Assembly: GCF_001665535.1 (NCBI RefSeq) | Contig: NZ_LZSQ01000106.1 | Span: forward strand, 61,248 to 125,247 | Direction: 5' to 3' | DNA: 64,000 nucleotides | From: Mycobacterium sp. 852002-51961_SCH5331710 | Lineage (GTDB): Bacteria > Actinomycetota > Actinomycetes > Mycobacteriales > Mycobacteriaceae | In this document: in pieces, positions 41,726 to 50,437 of the stretch | How positions within the stretch are numbered: the first letter of the stretch is position 1 | How the letters are laid out: every line of letters begins with the position of its first letter | Notes under the pieces: generated by a model | What the model was told of the DNA's origin: nothing | The model's input: the letters and a program-made list of their open reading frames with translations, nothing else | Database searches by the model: none | Translations under genes and position numbers: made by a program

Positions 41726-42549
41726 CCATCGAAGAACTGGCGGGCGTCCACCGCGACATCCAGGCCGCCGAAGGCGAGATCCTGCTGAAGACAACCGATC
41801 TCACGATGAAATTCGGCGGGTTGACCGCGCTGGACTCGGTGTCGTTCGACATCCGCCGCGGGGAGATCCTCGGCATGATCGGACCCAACGGTGCGGGCAA
41901 GACGACGTGCTTCAACGCGATCACCGGGGTGTACCGCCCCACATCGGGGACCGTCATGTTCGACGGCGCGCCGCTGGGCCGGATCAAACGCCACCAGATC
42001 ACGCGGCGAGGTATCGCGCGCACCTTTCAGAACATCCGGCTGTGGGGCGAGATGACCGCCCTGGAGAACGTCATGGTCGGCACCGATGCCCGACACTTCA
42101 CCTCGGTGCCCGGCGCACTGGTCCGAACGCCGCGCCACCGCCGCGAAGAGCGGTCGGCGATCGAAAGATCCGCTGCGCTACTCCATTTCGTCGGGATCGC
42201 CCATCGCGGCGAGGAGAAGGCGAAGAACCTGCCGTACGGGGATCAGCGCCGGCTCGAGATCGCCCGCGCGCTGGCCACCGAACCGAAGCTGTTGTGCCTG
42301 GACGAACCGGCGGCCGGGTTCAACCCGCGCGAGAAGGCCGCGCTGATCGAGCTGATCCAGAAGATCCGCGACGACGGCTACACGGTGCTGCTGATCGAGC
42401 ACGATATGCGGCTGGTGATGGGCGTGACCGATCGCATCGTGGTGCTCGAGTTCGGGCGCAAGATCGCCGACGGTCTGCCGTCCGAGATCCGCGAGGACCC
42501 GAAGGTCATCGCAGCCTATCTGGGGGTGCCCGATGACAGCCTTGAATGA
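41722..42549 (+). CDS. livG: Branched-chain amino acid ABC transporter ATP-binding protein LivG
   Basis: 275 residues. Walker A GPNGAGKTTCFNAITG (~54-69), Q-loop region ARTFQNIRLWGEMTALENV, signature LPYGDQRRLEIARAL (LivG-typical, not LSGGQ), Walker B LLCLDEPAAGFNPREK, H-loop LIEHDMRLVMGV. N-terminal ~20 residues are extra. Coupled to livM by ATGA and overlaps livF by 17 bases. Confidence 0.95.
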   Translation: MTIEELAGVHRDIQAAEGEILLKTTDLTMKFGGLTALDSVSFDIRRGEILGMIGPNGAGKTTCFNAITGVYRPTSGTVMFDGAPLGRIKRHQITRRGIARTFQNIRLWGEMTALENVMVGTDARHFTSVPGALVRTPRHRREERSAIERSAALLHFVGIAHRGEEKAKNLPYGDQRRLEIARALATEPKLLCLDEPAAGFNPREKAALIELIQKIRDDGYTVLLIEHDMRLVMGVTDRIVVLEFGRKIADGLPSEIREDPKVIAAYLGVPDDSLE

Positions 42550-43300
42550 AAGGCCGAATGACGAGCCGAACGTCGAGCGCCCCGTTGTGCTGGAGTTGCG
42601 CGATATCGTCGTGCAGTACGGCAGAATACGTGCGCTGCACGGTATCTCGCTGACGGTGCACGAGGGTGAGCTCGTGACGCTGCTCGGCTCCAACGGCGCA
42701 GGGAAGACGACCACCATGCGCGCGATCTCGGGGTTGCTGCCGCTGACGACGGGCTCCATCTGGTTCGAGGGCCAAGACATCAGCAAGGTCAAGGCACACC
42801 AAAGGGCGATCAAGGGGCTGGTGCAGGCGCCCGAGGGCCGCGGGGTGTTCCCGGGCATGACGGTTGTCGAGAACCTCGAAATGGGCTGCTATGGACGAAA
42901 ATTCGCGTCACGGTCCGAACACAGGGAACGACTCGACTGGATTCTGGAGACGTTTCCGCGGCTGGCCGAACGCCGCAATCAGGTCGGCGGCACGCTGTCC
43001 GGTGGTGAGCAGCAGATGCTCGCGATCGGCCGCGCGTTGATGGCCCGGCCGCGGGTACTGCTGCTCGACGAACCGTCGATGGGCCTGGCACCGATGGTGA
43101 TCTCGCAGATATTCAAGATCATCGCCGAGATCAACGCCCAGGGCACCACGGTGCTGTTGGTGGAGCAGAACGCCCAGCAGGCGTTGAGCCGGTCGGACCG
43201 GGCCTACATCCTCGAGACCGGTGAGGTCACCCGCACCGGCGACGCCCGAGAGCTGTTGGCCGACGACAGCATTCGCGCGGCCTACCTCGGCGTCGCCTGA
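42533..43300 (+). CDS. livF: Branched-chain amino acid ABC transporter ATP-binding protein LivF
   Basis: 255 residues. Walker A GSNGAGKTTTMRAISG (~53-68), EGRGVFPGMTVVENLEMG (LivF-specific Q-loop context), signature LSGGEQQMLAIGRALM, Walker B VLLLDEPSMGLAPMV, H-loop LVEQNAQQAL. Last gene of livKHMGF; the convergent DUF167 gene ends at the next base with no hairpin between. Confidence 0.95.
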   Translation: MTALNERPNDEPNVERPVVLELRDIVVQYGRIRALHGISLTVHEGELVTLLGSNGAGKTTTMRAISGLLPLTTGSIWFEGQDISKVKAHQRAIKGLVQAPEGRGVFPGMTVVENLEMGCYGRKFASRSEHRERLDWILETFPRLAERRNQVGGTLSGGEQQMLAIGRALMARPRVLLLDEPSMGLAPMVISQIFKIIAEINAQGTTVLLVEQNAQQALSRSDRAYILETGEVTRTGDARELLADDSIRAAYLGVA

Positions 43301-43522
43301 TCAGCCGACCTCGAAGCGTTTGATCCGCGAGGTGGCGCCCGAGATCAGTTTCACCCGGCTGGGCGCAACACCGAAATGCTGGGCGAGCAGCTTGGTGACG
43401 GCCTTGGTCGCCTTGCCCTCGACGGCCCGCTCACGCACGTACACGGTCAGCTCGCCGGCGTCGTCGACCTCGACCAGCGGGCCCTTGGCGCTGCCGGGCT
43501 TGACCCGGACCGCCACGATCAT
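43301..43522 (-). CDS. DUF167 (YggU) family protein
   Basis: 73 residues. Family pattern: VRVKPGSAKGPLVE at the start, LTVYVRERAVEGKATKAVTKLLAQHFGVAPSRVKLISGATSRIKRFEV, the A-x-x-G-K-A-N/T core and the SG-x-x-SR-x-K end. Small alpha/beta protein of unknown function. ATG 43522 overlaps the stop of the upstream membrane protein gene (ATGA), so the longer frame to 43555 is not used. Confidence 0.9.
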   Translation of the reverse strand: MIVAVRVKPGSAKGPLVEVDDAGELTVYVRERAVEGKATKAVTKLLAQHFGVAPSRVKLISGATSRIKRFEVG

Positions 43523-44196
43523 CGCCGCACCCACGGCCACGTCATCAGCGCCCACACGGCGAAGACGAGGGCTGCGGTGCTAACGATGTACACCGGCCAC
43601 GGGCCGAGAATGTCCAACACCGAAGCGGTTTCCGGCTTGTAATTGGTGAAGCCGTAGTTCGTGTCGGCGATCCTGTTGAACACCACGGTCACCACGGCCC
43701 ACGCTGCGGTGACGACCACCGCCAGTCGGAAGTCTCGCCAGCCGGGCCGCATTCCGCGTCCCCACGTCAGATAGATGGCCGCCCACACCACCAGCAGGTG
43801 GATCGCGTAGAACGCCAGGAAGCGGTAGTGCGGAAAGTCGGGGCCCCGCAACACCGGTGAGATCAACGCCTGGACGCTCAACACCAGACCCCAGTAGTAG
43901 GTCAATGCGTAGGCCCACTGCCGCTGGGTCCACAACGCGTAGGCCGCGACGACGGTCGCGAGGTCGGTGAGCTGGAGCGGCACCGAACCGGCCAGCGTCG
44001 GCGGCACCAGGTTGTAGACCAGGATCGCGCCGTAGATCACCGCGGTCAGCCCACCGAGTCCGTGGCCCAGCCGCCGTGCTTGCGTGGTGGTGGCGCGGCG
44101 ACCGACCCACACGAGCAGCGCCGCGCCCACAGCGAACACCGCGATGGCGCCCCAGTAGGAGGGGCCGTACGGTTCGAACTGCCTAGCGAGCAACAA
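43519..44196 (-). CDS. TIGR02206 (YwaF) family membrane protein
   Basis: 225 residues, seven hydrophobic helices beginning GAIAVFAVGAALLVWVGR. Family marks LPLQLTD-like VPLQLTDLATVVAAYALWT, YYWGLVLSVQALISPVL, FPHYRFLAFYAIHLLVVWAAIYLTWG and NYGFTNYKP. Function unknown. Its start overlaps the end of the thiolase gene by 14 bases in the same direction, so it follows the thiolase/DUF35 pair on the transcript and may share its KstR-type control. Confidence 0.87.
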   Translation of the reverse strand: MLLARQFEPYGPSYWGAIAVFAVGAALLVWVGRRATTTQARRLGHGLGGLTAVIYGAILVYNLVPPTLAGSVPLQLTDLATVVAAYALWTQRQWAYALTYYWGLVLSVQALISPVLRGPDFPHYRFLAFYAIHLLVVWAAIYLTWGRGMRPGWRDFRLAVVVTAAWAVVTVVFNRIADTNYGFTNYKPETASVLDILGPWPVYIVSTAALVFAVWALMTWPWVRR

Positions 44197-45382
44197 TCAC
44201 GGACGAGCCGTGCCCGAACAGGCCTTGGTTGGCGGTGACGCCGACCTTGGCACCCTCGACCTGGCGGCCGGTGGCCTGTCCCTTCAGCTGCCAGGTCAGT
44301 TCGCAAACCTGCGCGATGGCTTGTGCCGGAATGGCTTCGCCGAAGCAGGCCAGTCCGCCGGACGGGTTCACCGGGATCTTCCCGCCGATCGCCGTCGCGC
44401 CGCTGCGCAGCAGTTGTTCGGCCTCGCCCTTGGGGCACAGGCCCAGATGCTCGTACCAGTCGAGTTCCAGCGCGGTGGACAGGTCGTACACCTCGGCCAG
44501 GCTCAGGTCCTCGGGGCCGATTCCGGCCTCGGCGTAGGCGGCGTCGAGGATCTGGTCCTTGAACACCCGCTCCGGTGCATTCACCACGGCCGTGGAATCG
44601 GTTGCGATGTCCGGCAATTCGGGCAGATGCTGCGGGTACTGCGGTGTGACCGTGCTGATCGCGCGCACCGAGGGCACTCCGTCGACGGACCCGAGGTGCT
44701 TCTCGGTGAACGACTTGCTCGCCACCACCAGCGCGGCCGCGCCGTCCGACGTCGCGCAGATGTCAAGCAGCCGAAGGGGGTCGGAGACCACAGGACTGGC
44801 GAGCACGTCCTCGATCGTGGATTCCTTGCGGTAGCGGGCGTTCGGGTTGTCGAGCCCGTGCTTGGCGTTCTTGACCTTCACCGCGGCGAAGTCCTCGAGG
44901 GTGGCCCCGTAGAGGTCCATGCGGCGGCGCGCCAGCAGGGCGAAGTAGACGGTGTTGGTGGCACCGATCAGGTGGAAGCGCTGCCAGTCCGGGTCGTTCT
45001 TGCGCTCACCGCCGACCGGGGCGAAGAAACCCTTCGGGGTGGTGTCCGCACCGATCACGAGCGCCACGTCGCAGAATCCGGCGAGGATGTGGGCGCGGGC
45101 GCTCTGCAACGCCTGCGATCCGCTGGCGCACGCGGCGTAACTCGACGACACGGGCACACCGTTCCAGCCGAGCTTCTGCGCGAATGTCGAGCCGGCGACG
45201 AAACCCGGGTAGCCGTTGCGGATCGTGTCCGCGCCGGCGACGAGCTGGATCTGTTGCCAGTCCAGACCCGCCTCGGCCAACGCCGACCGCGCTGCCACGA
45301 CGCCGTATTCGGTGAAGTCTCGGCCCCATTTCCCCCAGGGGTGCATGCCGGCGCCGAGGATGTACAGCGGTTCGGGACTCAT
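44183..45382 (-). CDS. Thiolase-fold lipid-transfer-type protein
   Basis: 399 residues. SCP2-thiolase/lipid-transfer family: N-terminal VVAARSALAEAGLDWQQIQ, nucleophile-region ACASGSQAL (Cys85), PNARYRKESTIEDVLASPVVSDPL, and C-terminal NPSGGLACFGEAIPA. In classical thiolases the last motif carries the catalytic His (GHP); here Glu349 stands in its place, and the second Cys motif is replaced by GLFGHGSS. So normal thiolysis is doubtful. The partner DUF35 gene overlaps it by four bases, as with aldolase pairs such as Ltp2-ChsH2 of steroid side-chain breakdown. Counterpart of Rv1627c by position. Confidence 0.9.
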   Translation of the reverse strand: MSPEPLYILGAGMHPWGKWGRDFTEYGVVAARSALAEAGLDWQQIQLVAGADTIRNGYPGFVAGSTFAQKLGWNGVPVSSSYAACASGSQALQSARAHILAGFCDVALVIGADTTPKGFFAPVGGERKNDPDWQRFHLIGATNTVYFALLARRRMDLYGATLEDFAAVKVKNAKHGLDNPNARYRKESTIEDVLASPVVSDPLRLLDICATSDGAAALVVASKSFTEKHLGSVDGVPSVRAISTVTPQYPQHLPELPDIATDSTAVVNAPERVFKDQILDAAYAEAGIGPEDLSLAEVYDLSTALELDWYEHLGLCPKGEAEQLLRSGATAIGGKIPVNPSGGLACFGEAIPAQAIAQVCELTWQLKGQATGRQVEGAKVGVTANQGLFGHGSSVIVAR

Positions 45383-45816
45383 GACGCAGGCCTCCATGCG
45401 TAGACGACGCGTTCGACGCCGTCGTCGTCGACGAACAGCGGCATCGTGGTCAGTTCCATCTCCATCCCGACCTTCAGGTCGGCGGCCAAGGTGCCCTCGA
45501 CGACCTTGCCGAGCACGATCAGCCCTTCGTCGGCGAGCTGCACCGCCGCTACCGCGAACGGTTCGAAGGGATCGGGCGCCGGATACGGCGGCGGGGGAGC
45601 GTAGCGGTTCTCGGTGTAACTCCACAGCGTCCCGCGCCGCGACAGCGGAACCTGTGCGAGCTCGTCACCGTCGCACGCGGGGTTGGGGCAGTTGTTGGCA
45701 CGGGGCGGAAACACATACGTGCCGCACTGGTGGCACTTGCCGCCGATCAGGTAGGGCGCTCCGGATCCGTCGGTGGCGAACCAGCCGTCGATCGCGGGCT
45801 GAGTGGAAGCTGACAC
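45379..45816 (-). CDS. Zn-ribbon / OB-fold DUF35 protein, thiolase partner
   Basis: 145 residues. N-terminal rubredoxin-like zinc ribbon: GGKCHQCGTYVFPPRANNCPNPACDGDEL with four cysteines (C-x2-C-x11-C-x4-C). Then an OB fold: GTLWSYTENRYAPPPPYP, FAVAAVQLADEGLIVLGKVVEG, MELTTMPLFVDDDGVERVVYAWRP. DUF35 proteins bind acyl-CoA and work with a thiolase-like partner. GTG 45816 is taken as the start (VSASTQPAIDG); the open frame upstream crosses the operator and is not credible. Behind a KstR-like box. Confidence 0.9.
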   Translation of the reverse strand: MSASTQPAIDGWFATDGSGAPYLIGGKCHQCGTYVFPPRANNCPNPACDGDELAQVPLSRRGTLWSYTENRYAPPPPYPAPDPFEPFAVAAVQLADEGLIVLGKVVEGTLAADLKVGMEMELTTMPLFVDDDGVERVVYAWRPAS

Positions 45817-45844
45817 CGGCTCAGCGTACCGAGTCACGAAGCAG

Positions 45845-45866
45845 AACTGAAACGTGTTCCAGTTCA
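45845..45866. promoter_or_regulatory. KstR operator upstream of the DUF35/thiolase genes
   Basis: TGAAACGTGTTCCA (45848-45861) matches the KstR consensus TnnAACnnGTTnnA at every fixed position. It is framed by GAACTG on the left and CAGTTC on the right, which extends the dyad to 22 bp. It lies ~30 bases upstream of the minus-strand GTG. KstR represses cholesterol breakdown genes; from memory Rv1627c-Rv1628c belong to that regulon. Confidence 0.88.
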
Positions 45867-45957
45867 GCGGGAGGTTGGGATCGGTAGCCGTCGGCGCGGG
45901 GTGGAGTGGGTTCTGCCGGTCGGATCCGCCGCCGGACAACGGAGATCGGAGGAAATG

Positions 45958-46296
45958 ATGGGACTGTTCAAGAAGGCCAGGTCCGCTGACGGCATGGTGC
46001 ACGTGCGCGGCGCGGGCCCGATCGACACCGCGCTGTTCAGAGGTCCGTCGACGCGGTTGGTGGCCGCGGACGACCCGATCTGGGAGCCCATTCACGGCGT
46101 CTCGCTTCAGGACTACGCCGACCTCGCCCGCGAGGCCGGTGCGCGCGGCGTCACCGACGAAGCCGGCATGATCGCGATCGCCTCGGAGCGCGGCTGGAAT
46201 GCGGACGACACGAAGGCGGCCCTCGACGGTTGGGTGCAGCGAATGGGCCAGTCGATGGCCGTCGGTCAGCAGTTCCGCAAGCTCCTCGGTTACTGA
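45958..46296 (+). CDS. Conserved hypothetical protein
   Basis: 112 residues, soluble, no signal or membrane segment. Starts MGLFKKARSADGMVHVRG and has two parts: PIDTALFRGPSTRLVAADDPIWEPIHGVSLQDYADLAREAGARGVTDEAGMIAIASERGWN, then ADDTKAALDGWVQRMGQSMAVGQQFRKLLGY, a helix-rich end. I do not recognise a named family with confidence. CGGAGG just before ATG 45958 (another ATG at 45955) is a good ribosome site and shows it is a real gene. It stands alone between the KstR-controlled operon and polA. Confidence 0.75.
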   Translation: MGLFKKARSADGMVHVRGAGPIDTALFRGPSTRLVAADDPIWEPIHGVSLQDYADLAREAGARGVTDEAGMIAIASERGWNADDTKAALDGWVQRMGQSMAVGQQFRKLLGY

Positions 46297-46343
46297 CCCC
46301 ATCGGCAACCGCCCGCGGGCAAGTTGGTGTCGGCGGCGGTGCC

Positions 46344-46349
46344 TAGAGT
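46344..46349 (+). promoter_or_regulatory. polA -10 box (leaderless arrangement)
   Basis: TAGAGT, a TANNNT -10, ends six bases before the polA GTG at 46356. No ribosome site lies between. The spacing suggests transcription starts at the GTG. Confidence 0.5.
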
Positions 46350-46355
46350 AGGGCC

Positions 46356-49100
46356 GTGAGCCCAGCCACCACCGCCACCGGCAAGAAGACGGCATCCCAG
46401 AAGGCAGGGTCGGAACCGACCGACCAGAAGCCGACATTGATGTTGCTCGACGGCAATTCGCTGGCCTACCGGGCGTTCTACGCATTGCCCGCCGAGAACT
46501 TCAAGACGCAGGGCGGGCTCACCACAAACGCGGTGTACGGATTCACCGCGATGCTGATCAACCTGCTGCGCGACGAGCAGCCCAGCCACATCGCGGCCGC
46601 GTTCGACGTGTCCCGGCAGACGTTCCGCGTGGACAAATACCCGGAGTACAAGGCCGGCCGCTCGACGACGCCGGACGAGTTCCGCGGGCAGATCGACATC
46701 ACCAAGGAGGTGCTCGGCGCGCTGGGCATCACGGTGCTCGCCGAACCGGGCTTCGAGGCCGACGACATCATCGCCACGCTCGCCACGCAGGCCGAGCAGG
46801 GCGGCTACCGGGTGCTGGTCGTCAGCGGCGACCGGGACTCGCTGCAACTCGTCAGCGACGACGTCACGGTGCTGTACCCGCGCAAGGGCGTCAGCGAGCT
46901 GACCCGGTTCACGCCGGAGGCGGTGGTCGAGAAGTACGGGTTGACGCCGCAGCAGTACCCGGACTTCGCGGCCCTGCGCGGTGACCCCAGCGACAACCTT
47001 CCCGGCATCCCCGGCGTCGGGGAGAAGACGGCGACCAAGTGGATAGCGGAGTTCGGCTCGTTGCAGGCGCTGGTCGACAACGTCGACACCGTCAAGGGCA
47101 AGGTCGGTGACGCGCTGCGGGCCAACCTGTCCAGCGTCGTGCTGAACCGCGAGCTGACCGATCTGGTCCGCGACGTGCCGCTGCCCCAAACGCCCGACAC
47201 CCTGCGCATGCAGCCGTGGGACCGCGACCAGATCCACCGGCTGTTCGACGATCTCGAGTTCCGCGTCCTGCGCGATCGGCTGTTCGACACGCTGGCCTCC
47301 GCGGATCCCGAGGTCGACCAGGGCTTCGATGTGCGCGGGCAGGCGCTCGAGCCGGGGGAGCTCGCGGCGTGGCTCGCCGAGCACAGCTCGGGCAAGCGGT
47401 TCGGATTGGCGGTTGTCGGCACGCATCTGGCCTTCGACGCCGACGCGACGGCGTTGGGCATCGTCGCCCCGGACGGCGACGGACGCTACATCGACACCTC
47501 GACGTTGACCACCGAGGACGAGGCCGCCCTGGCCTCCTGGCTCGCCGACCCCGGCCCGCCGAAGGCCCTGCATGAGGCCAAGCTGGCGATGCACGACCTC
47601 GAGGGCCGCGGGTGGAAGCTCGCCGGCGTCACCTCCGACACCGCACTGGCGGCGTATCTGGTCCGGCCCGGTCAGCGCAGCTTCACGCTCGACGATCTGT
47701 CGCTGCGGTACCTGAAGCGTGAGCTTCGCGCTGAAAACCCTGAACAACAACAGCTTTCGTTACTCGATGACACCGACGGGGTCGACGACCAGGCGGTGCA
47801 GACCGTGATCCTGCGGGCCAGCGCCGTGATGGACCTGGCCGACGCGCTCGACGAGGAACTCGCTCGCATCGACTCACTGGCGCTGCTGAACAACATGGAG
47901 TTGCCGGTTCAGCGCGTGCTGGCCGAGATGGAGACGGCGGGCATCGCGGTGGATCTCGAGCAGCTCGGCCAGCTGCAGAGCGAGTTCGCCGACCTGATCC
48001 GCGACGCGGCCGAGGCGGCGTACGCGGTGATCGGCAAGCAGATCAACCTCGGCTCCCCGAAGCAGCTGCAGGTGGTGCTGTTCGACGAGCTGGAGATGCC
48101 GAAGACCAAGCGCACCAAGACCGGCTACACCACCGACGCCGACGCCCTGCAGTCGCTCTTCGACAAGACCGGCCACCCGTTCCTGCAGCATCTGCTGGCA
48201 CACCGTGACGCCACGCGGCTGAAGGTCACCGTCGACGGGCTGCTCAACTCCGTGGCGTCCGACGGCCGCATTCACACCACGTTCAATCAGACGATCGCGG
48301 CCACCGGCCGGTTGTCGTCCACCGAGCCGAACCTGCAGAACATCCCCATCCGCACCGATGCCGGCCGGCGCATCCGCGACGCGTTCGTCGTCGGCAAGGG
48401 CTATTCGGAGCTGATGACGGCCGACTACAGCCAGATCGAGATGCGCATCATGGCGCACCTGTCCAAGGACGACGGGTTGATCGAGGCGTTCCGCACCGGC
48501 GAAGACCTCCACTCTTTCGTCGCATCACGTGCGTTCTCGGTACCCATCGATGAGGTCACCGCCGAGCTGCGGCGCCGCGTCAAGGCCATGTCCTACGGGC
48601 TTGCCTACGGACTGAGCGCGTACGGGCTGGCCGCGCAGCTGAAGATCTCCACCGAAGAGGCCAAGGTGCAGATGGAGCAGTACTTCGACCGGTTCGGTGG
48701 GGTGCGCGACTACCTGCGCGACGTGGTGGATCAGGCGCGCAAGGACGGTTACACCTCGACCGTGTTCGGCAGGCGGCGCTACCTTCCGGAGCTGGACAGC
48801 AGCAACCGCAACGTGCGCGAGGCCGCCGAACGTGCCGCGCTCAACGCGCCGATCCAGGGCAGCGCGGCCGACATCATCAAGGTCGCGATGATCAACGTCG
48901 ATACCGCGCTCAAGGACGCCGGCCTGAAGTCGCGCATGCTGCTGCAGGTGCACGACGAACTGCTCTTCGAGGTCGCCAAGGGGGAGCGGGACGCGCTCGA
49001 GGCGCTGGTCCGCGAGCAGATGGGCAACGCCTATCCGCTCGACGTGCCGCTGGAGGTGTCGGTCGGCTACGGCCGCAGCTGGGACACCGCAGCTCACTGA
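46356..49100 (+). CDS. polA: DNA polymerase I PolA
   Basis: 914 residues. Residues ~25-315 form the 5' nuclease: MLLDGNSLAYRAFYALP, AFDVSRQTFRVDKYPEYKAGR, EADDIIATLA, GDRDSLQLVSDDV, GDPSDNLPGIPGVGEKTA. The middle 3'-5' exonuclease-like domain lacks the D-x-E metal motif (LAFDADATALG), so proofreading should be absent, as in other mycobacteria. Polymerase motif A MTADYSQIEMRI, O-helix RRRVKAMSYGLAYG with Lys743, Tyr747 and Tyr751, motif C QVHDELLFEV. Tyr747 replaces the Phe762 of E. coli. Fills gaps in repair and replaces RNA primers. Confidence 0.97.
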   Translation: MSPATTATGKKTASQKAGSEPTDQKPTLMLLDGNSLAYRAFYALPAENFKTQGGLTTNAVYGFTAMLINLLRDEQPSHIAAAFDVSRQTFRVDKYPEYKAGRSTTPDEFRGQIDITKEVLGALGITVLAEPGFEADDIIATLATQAEQGGYRVLVVSGDRDSLQLVSDDVTVLYPRKGVSELTRFTPEAVVEKYGLTPQQYPDFAALRGDPSDNLPGIPGVGEKTATKWIAEFGSLQALVDNVDTVKGKVGDALRANLSSVVLNRELTDLVRDVPLPQTPDTLRMQPWDRDQIHRLFDDLEFRVLRDRLFDTLASADPEVDQGFDVRGQALEPGELAAWLAEHSSGKRFGLAVVGTHLAFDADATALGIVAPDGDGRYIDTSTLTTEDEAALASWLADPGPPKALHEAKLAMHDLEGRGWKLAGVTSDTALAAYLVRPGQRSFTLDDLSLRYLKRELRAENPEQQQLSLLDDTDGVDDQAVQTVILRASAVMDLADALDEELARIDSLALLNNMELPVQRVLAEMETAGIAVDLEQLGQLQSEFADLIRDAAEAAYAVIGKQINLGSPKQLQVVLFDELEMPKTKRTKTGYTTDADALQSLFDKTGHPFLQHLLAHRDATRLKVTVDGLLNSVASDGRIHTTFNQTIAATGRLSSTEPNLQNIPIRTDAGRRIRDAFVVGKGYSELMTADYSQIEMRIMAHLSKDDGLIEAFRTGEDLHSFVASRAFSVPIDEVTAELRRRVKAMSYGLAYGLSAYGLAAQLKISTEEAKVQMEQYFDRFGGVRDYLRDVVDQARKDGYTSTVFGRRRYLPELDSSNRNVREAAERAALNAPIQGSAADIIKVAMINVDTALKDAGLKSRMLLQVHDELLFEVAKGERDALEALVREQMGNAYPLDVPLEVSVGYGRSWDTAAH

Positions 49101-49103
49101 TCG

Positions 49104-50270
49104 TCAGCGTGCCGGTGCGCGGTACCCGGCCAAGGCGTGTAGTGCCGGAGTCGACGCGCGCACTGCGTAGAGGGCGTAGGCCTCCTCGACCAGCATCGCC
49201 TGCACGCGCGGATCGCCGAACCCGCGGTCGATGCGGTCGCGCACGAACGCCAACTCGACGACCTGGGCGGCGAACCGCTTGACCGCCTTGCGCGCGGGTC
49301 GTCCGCCCTGCCTACCGGCCTGCGCGAGCACCAGCTTGCGCTGTCGAAGCGAGGCCAGCCACGTGGCCTCGTTGGGAGTCACCAGACCGGCCTGCACCAT
49401 GCCCGGGAGCTTGCCGGCGACGATCGCCTGCTCACGACGGCGGCTCTGCACGCCGAGGACGATCGCCAACGCGAACAGCGGCATCATCCAGTAGAGGTAG
49501 ACGCCGAAATACCAGCCGATGCCCAGCAGCGACGACCCGTTCCACAGCGCGTGGGTGAACACCGCCGCCAGATAGCCCAGCACGAGGACGCCGACCTTGG
49601 CGGCCGTCGTGCGGCGCTGCAGCGCGAAGTAGACGCCGATGCCGAAGAACGTGGTGAACAGCGAATGCGCAAACGGCGCCATCACCAGGCGCAGCGCTGC
49701 GGTCAGAAGCGAGTCGCCGAGCGATTCACCGCTGGCGATGTAGAGGATGTCCTCCAGCCAGGCGAAGCCGGCGCCGACCAACCCGGCGTAGACCAGGCAG
49801 TCGGTCAGCGAGTTCAGCTCACGGCGGCGCCGTCCGGTCATCATGACCAGCAAGAACGCGCCCTTGGCCGCTTCCTCGATGATCGGCGCGATGACCACCA
49901 CCGACACCGCGCTGACCCCGTCGGACTCGCCCCGCACGATCAGCGACTCGAGGTAGAGCCCCAGAAGCACGGACAGCACCACCGCGACCGAGGCGCCCCA
50001 CAGGAACGCGAACGCCAACAGCCGCGGCGGTTCGGGCTCGAACCGGTCCAGCCATACGTACGCCAGGACCACGACCACCATGGCCAGGCTCGACAGGACC
50101 AACCCGATGCCGGCGCCCACCGGGTTCAGCGCGGTCAGACCGACGATGATCAGCCCGGCCACGGTGCCGAGCAGAATGAGCACCGCGAGGGGCGCCCCGA
50201 CCTTGCGGACTTTGCGTTGGAACGGCGGTGCTGGAAGCCAGGCGGGATGCGGTGCGCCGGGATGTGACAC
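49104..50270 (-). CDS. PrsW family intramembrane metalloprotease
   Basis: 388 residues, eight or nine hydrophobic helices. PrsW signature: IIEEAAKGAFLLVMM (EExxK, ~130-144), then FAWLEDILYIASGE, HSLFTTFFGIGVYFALQ and HALWNGSSLLGIGWYF with the metal-type His residues. In Bacillus PrsW cuts anti-sigma factor RsiW; the target here is unknown. A cytosolic, basic C-terminus of ~110 residues (RRREQAIVAGKLPG onward) is longer than the minimal family. Convergent with polA, three bases apart. Confidence 0.9.
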   Translation of the reverse strand: MSHPGAPHPAWLPAPPFQRKVRKVGAPLAVLILLGTVAGLIIVGLTALNPVGAGIGLVLSSLAMVVVVLAYVWLDRFEPEPPRLLAFAFLWGASVAVVLSVLLGLYLESLIVRGESDGVSAVSVVVIAPIIEEAAKGAFLLVMMTGRRRRELNSLTDCLVYAGLVGAGFAWLEDILYIASGESLGDSLLTAALRLVMAPFAHSLFTTFFGIGVYFALQRRTTAAKVGVLVLGYLAAVFTHALWNGSSLLGIGWYFGVYLYWMMPLFALAIVLGVQSRRREQAIVAGKLPGMVQAGLVTPNEATWLASLRQRKLVLAQAGRQGGRPARKAVKRFAAQVVELAFVRDRIDRGFGDPRVQAMLVEEAYALYAVRASTPALHALAGYRAPAR

Positions 50271-50437
50271 CAGAGCAGACTAGCGGCCCGTGGGGACCGG
50301 GTTTGTCCAGCATGTGCCCAGTCGAGTAACCTCTACGGGTACCTGTCTGTGGTTTTTGCATTCTTCTGCGGCGGGTAACACCAATAACTCGAGTCCCTTA
50401 GTCCCTACGATCAAACCTGTCCGGAGCAACCCACCAC
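50271..50437. other. Divergent control region of prsW and rpsA
   Basis: 167 bp. For rpsA, a long AT-richer leader (near 50350-50400, TTTTTGCATTCTTC) is unusual for this genome and probably holds the promoter and 5' UTR. No recognisable riboswitch or rpsA-specific S1 autoregulatory structure can be claimed. CCGGAGCAA (50414-50422) is the likely ribosome site for ATG 50438. Confidence 0.4.
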
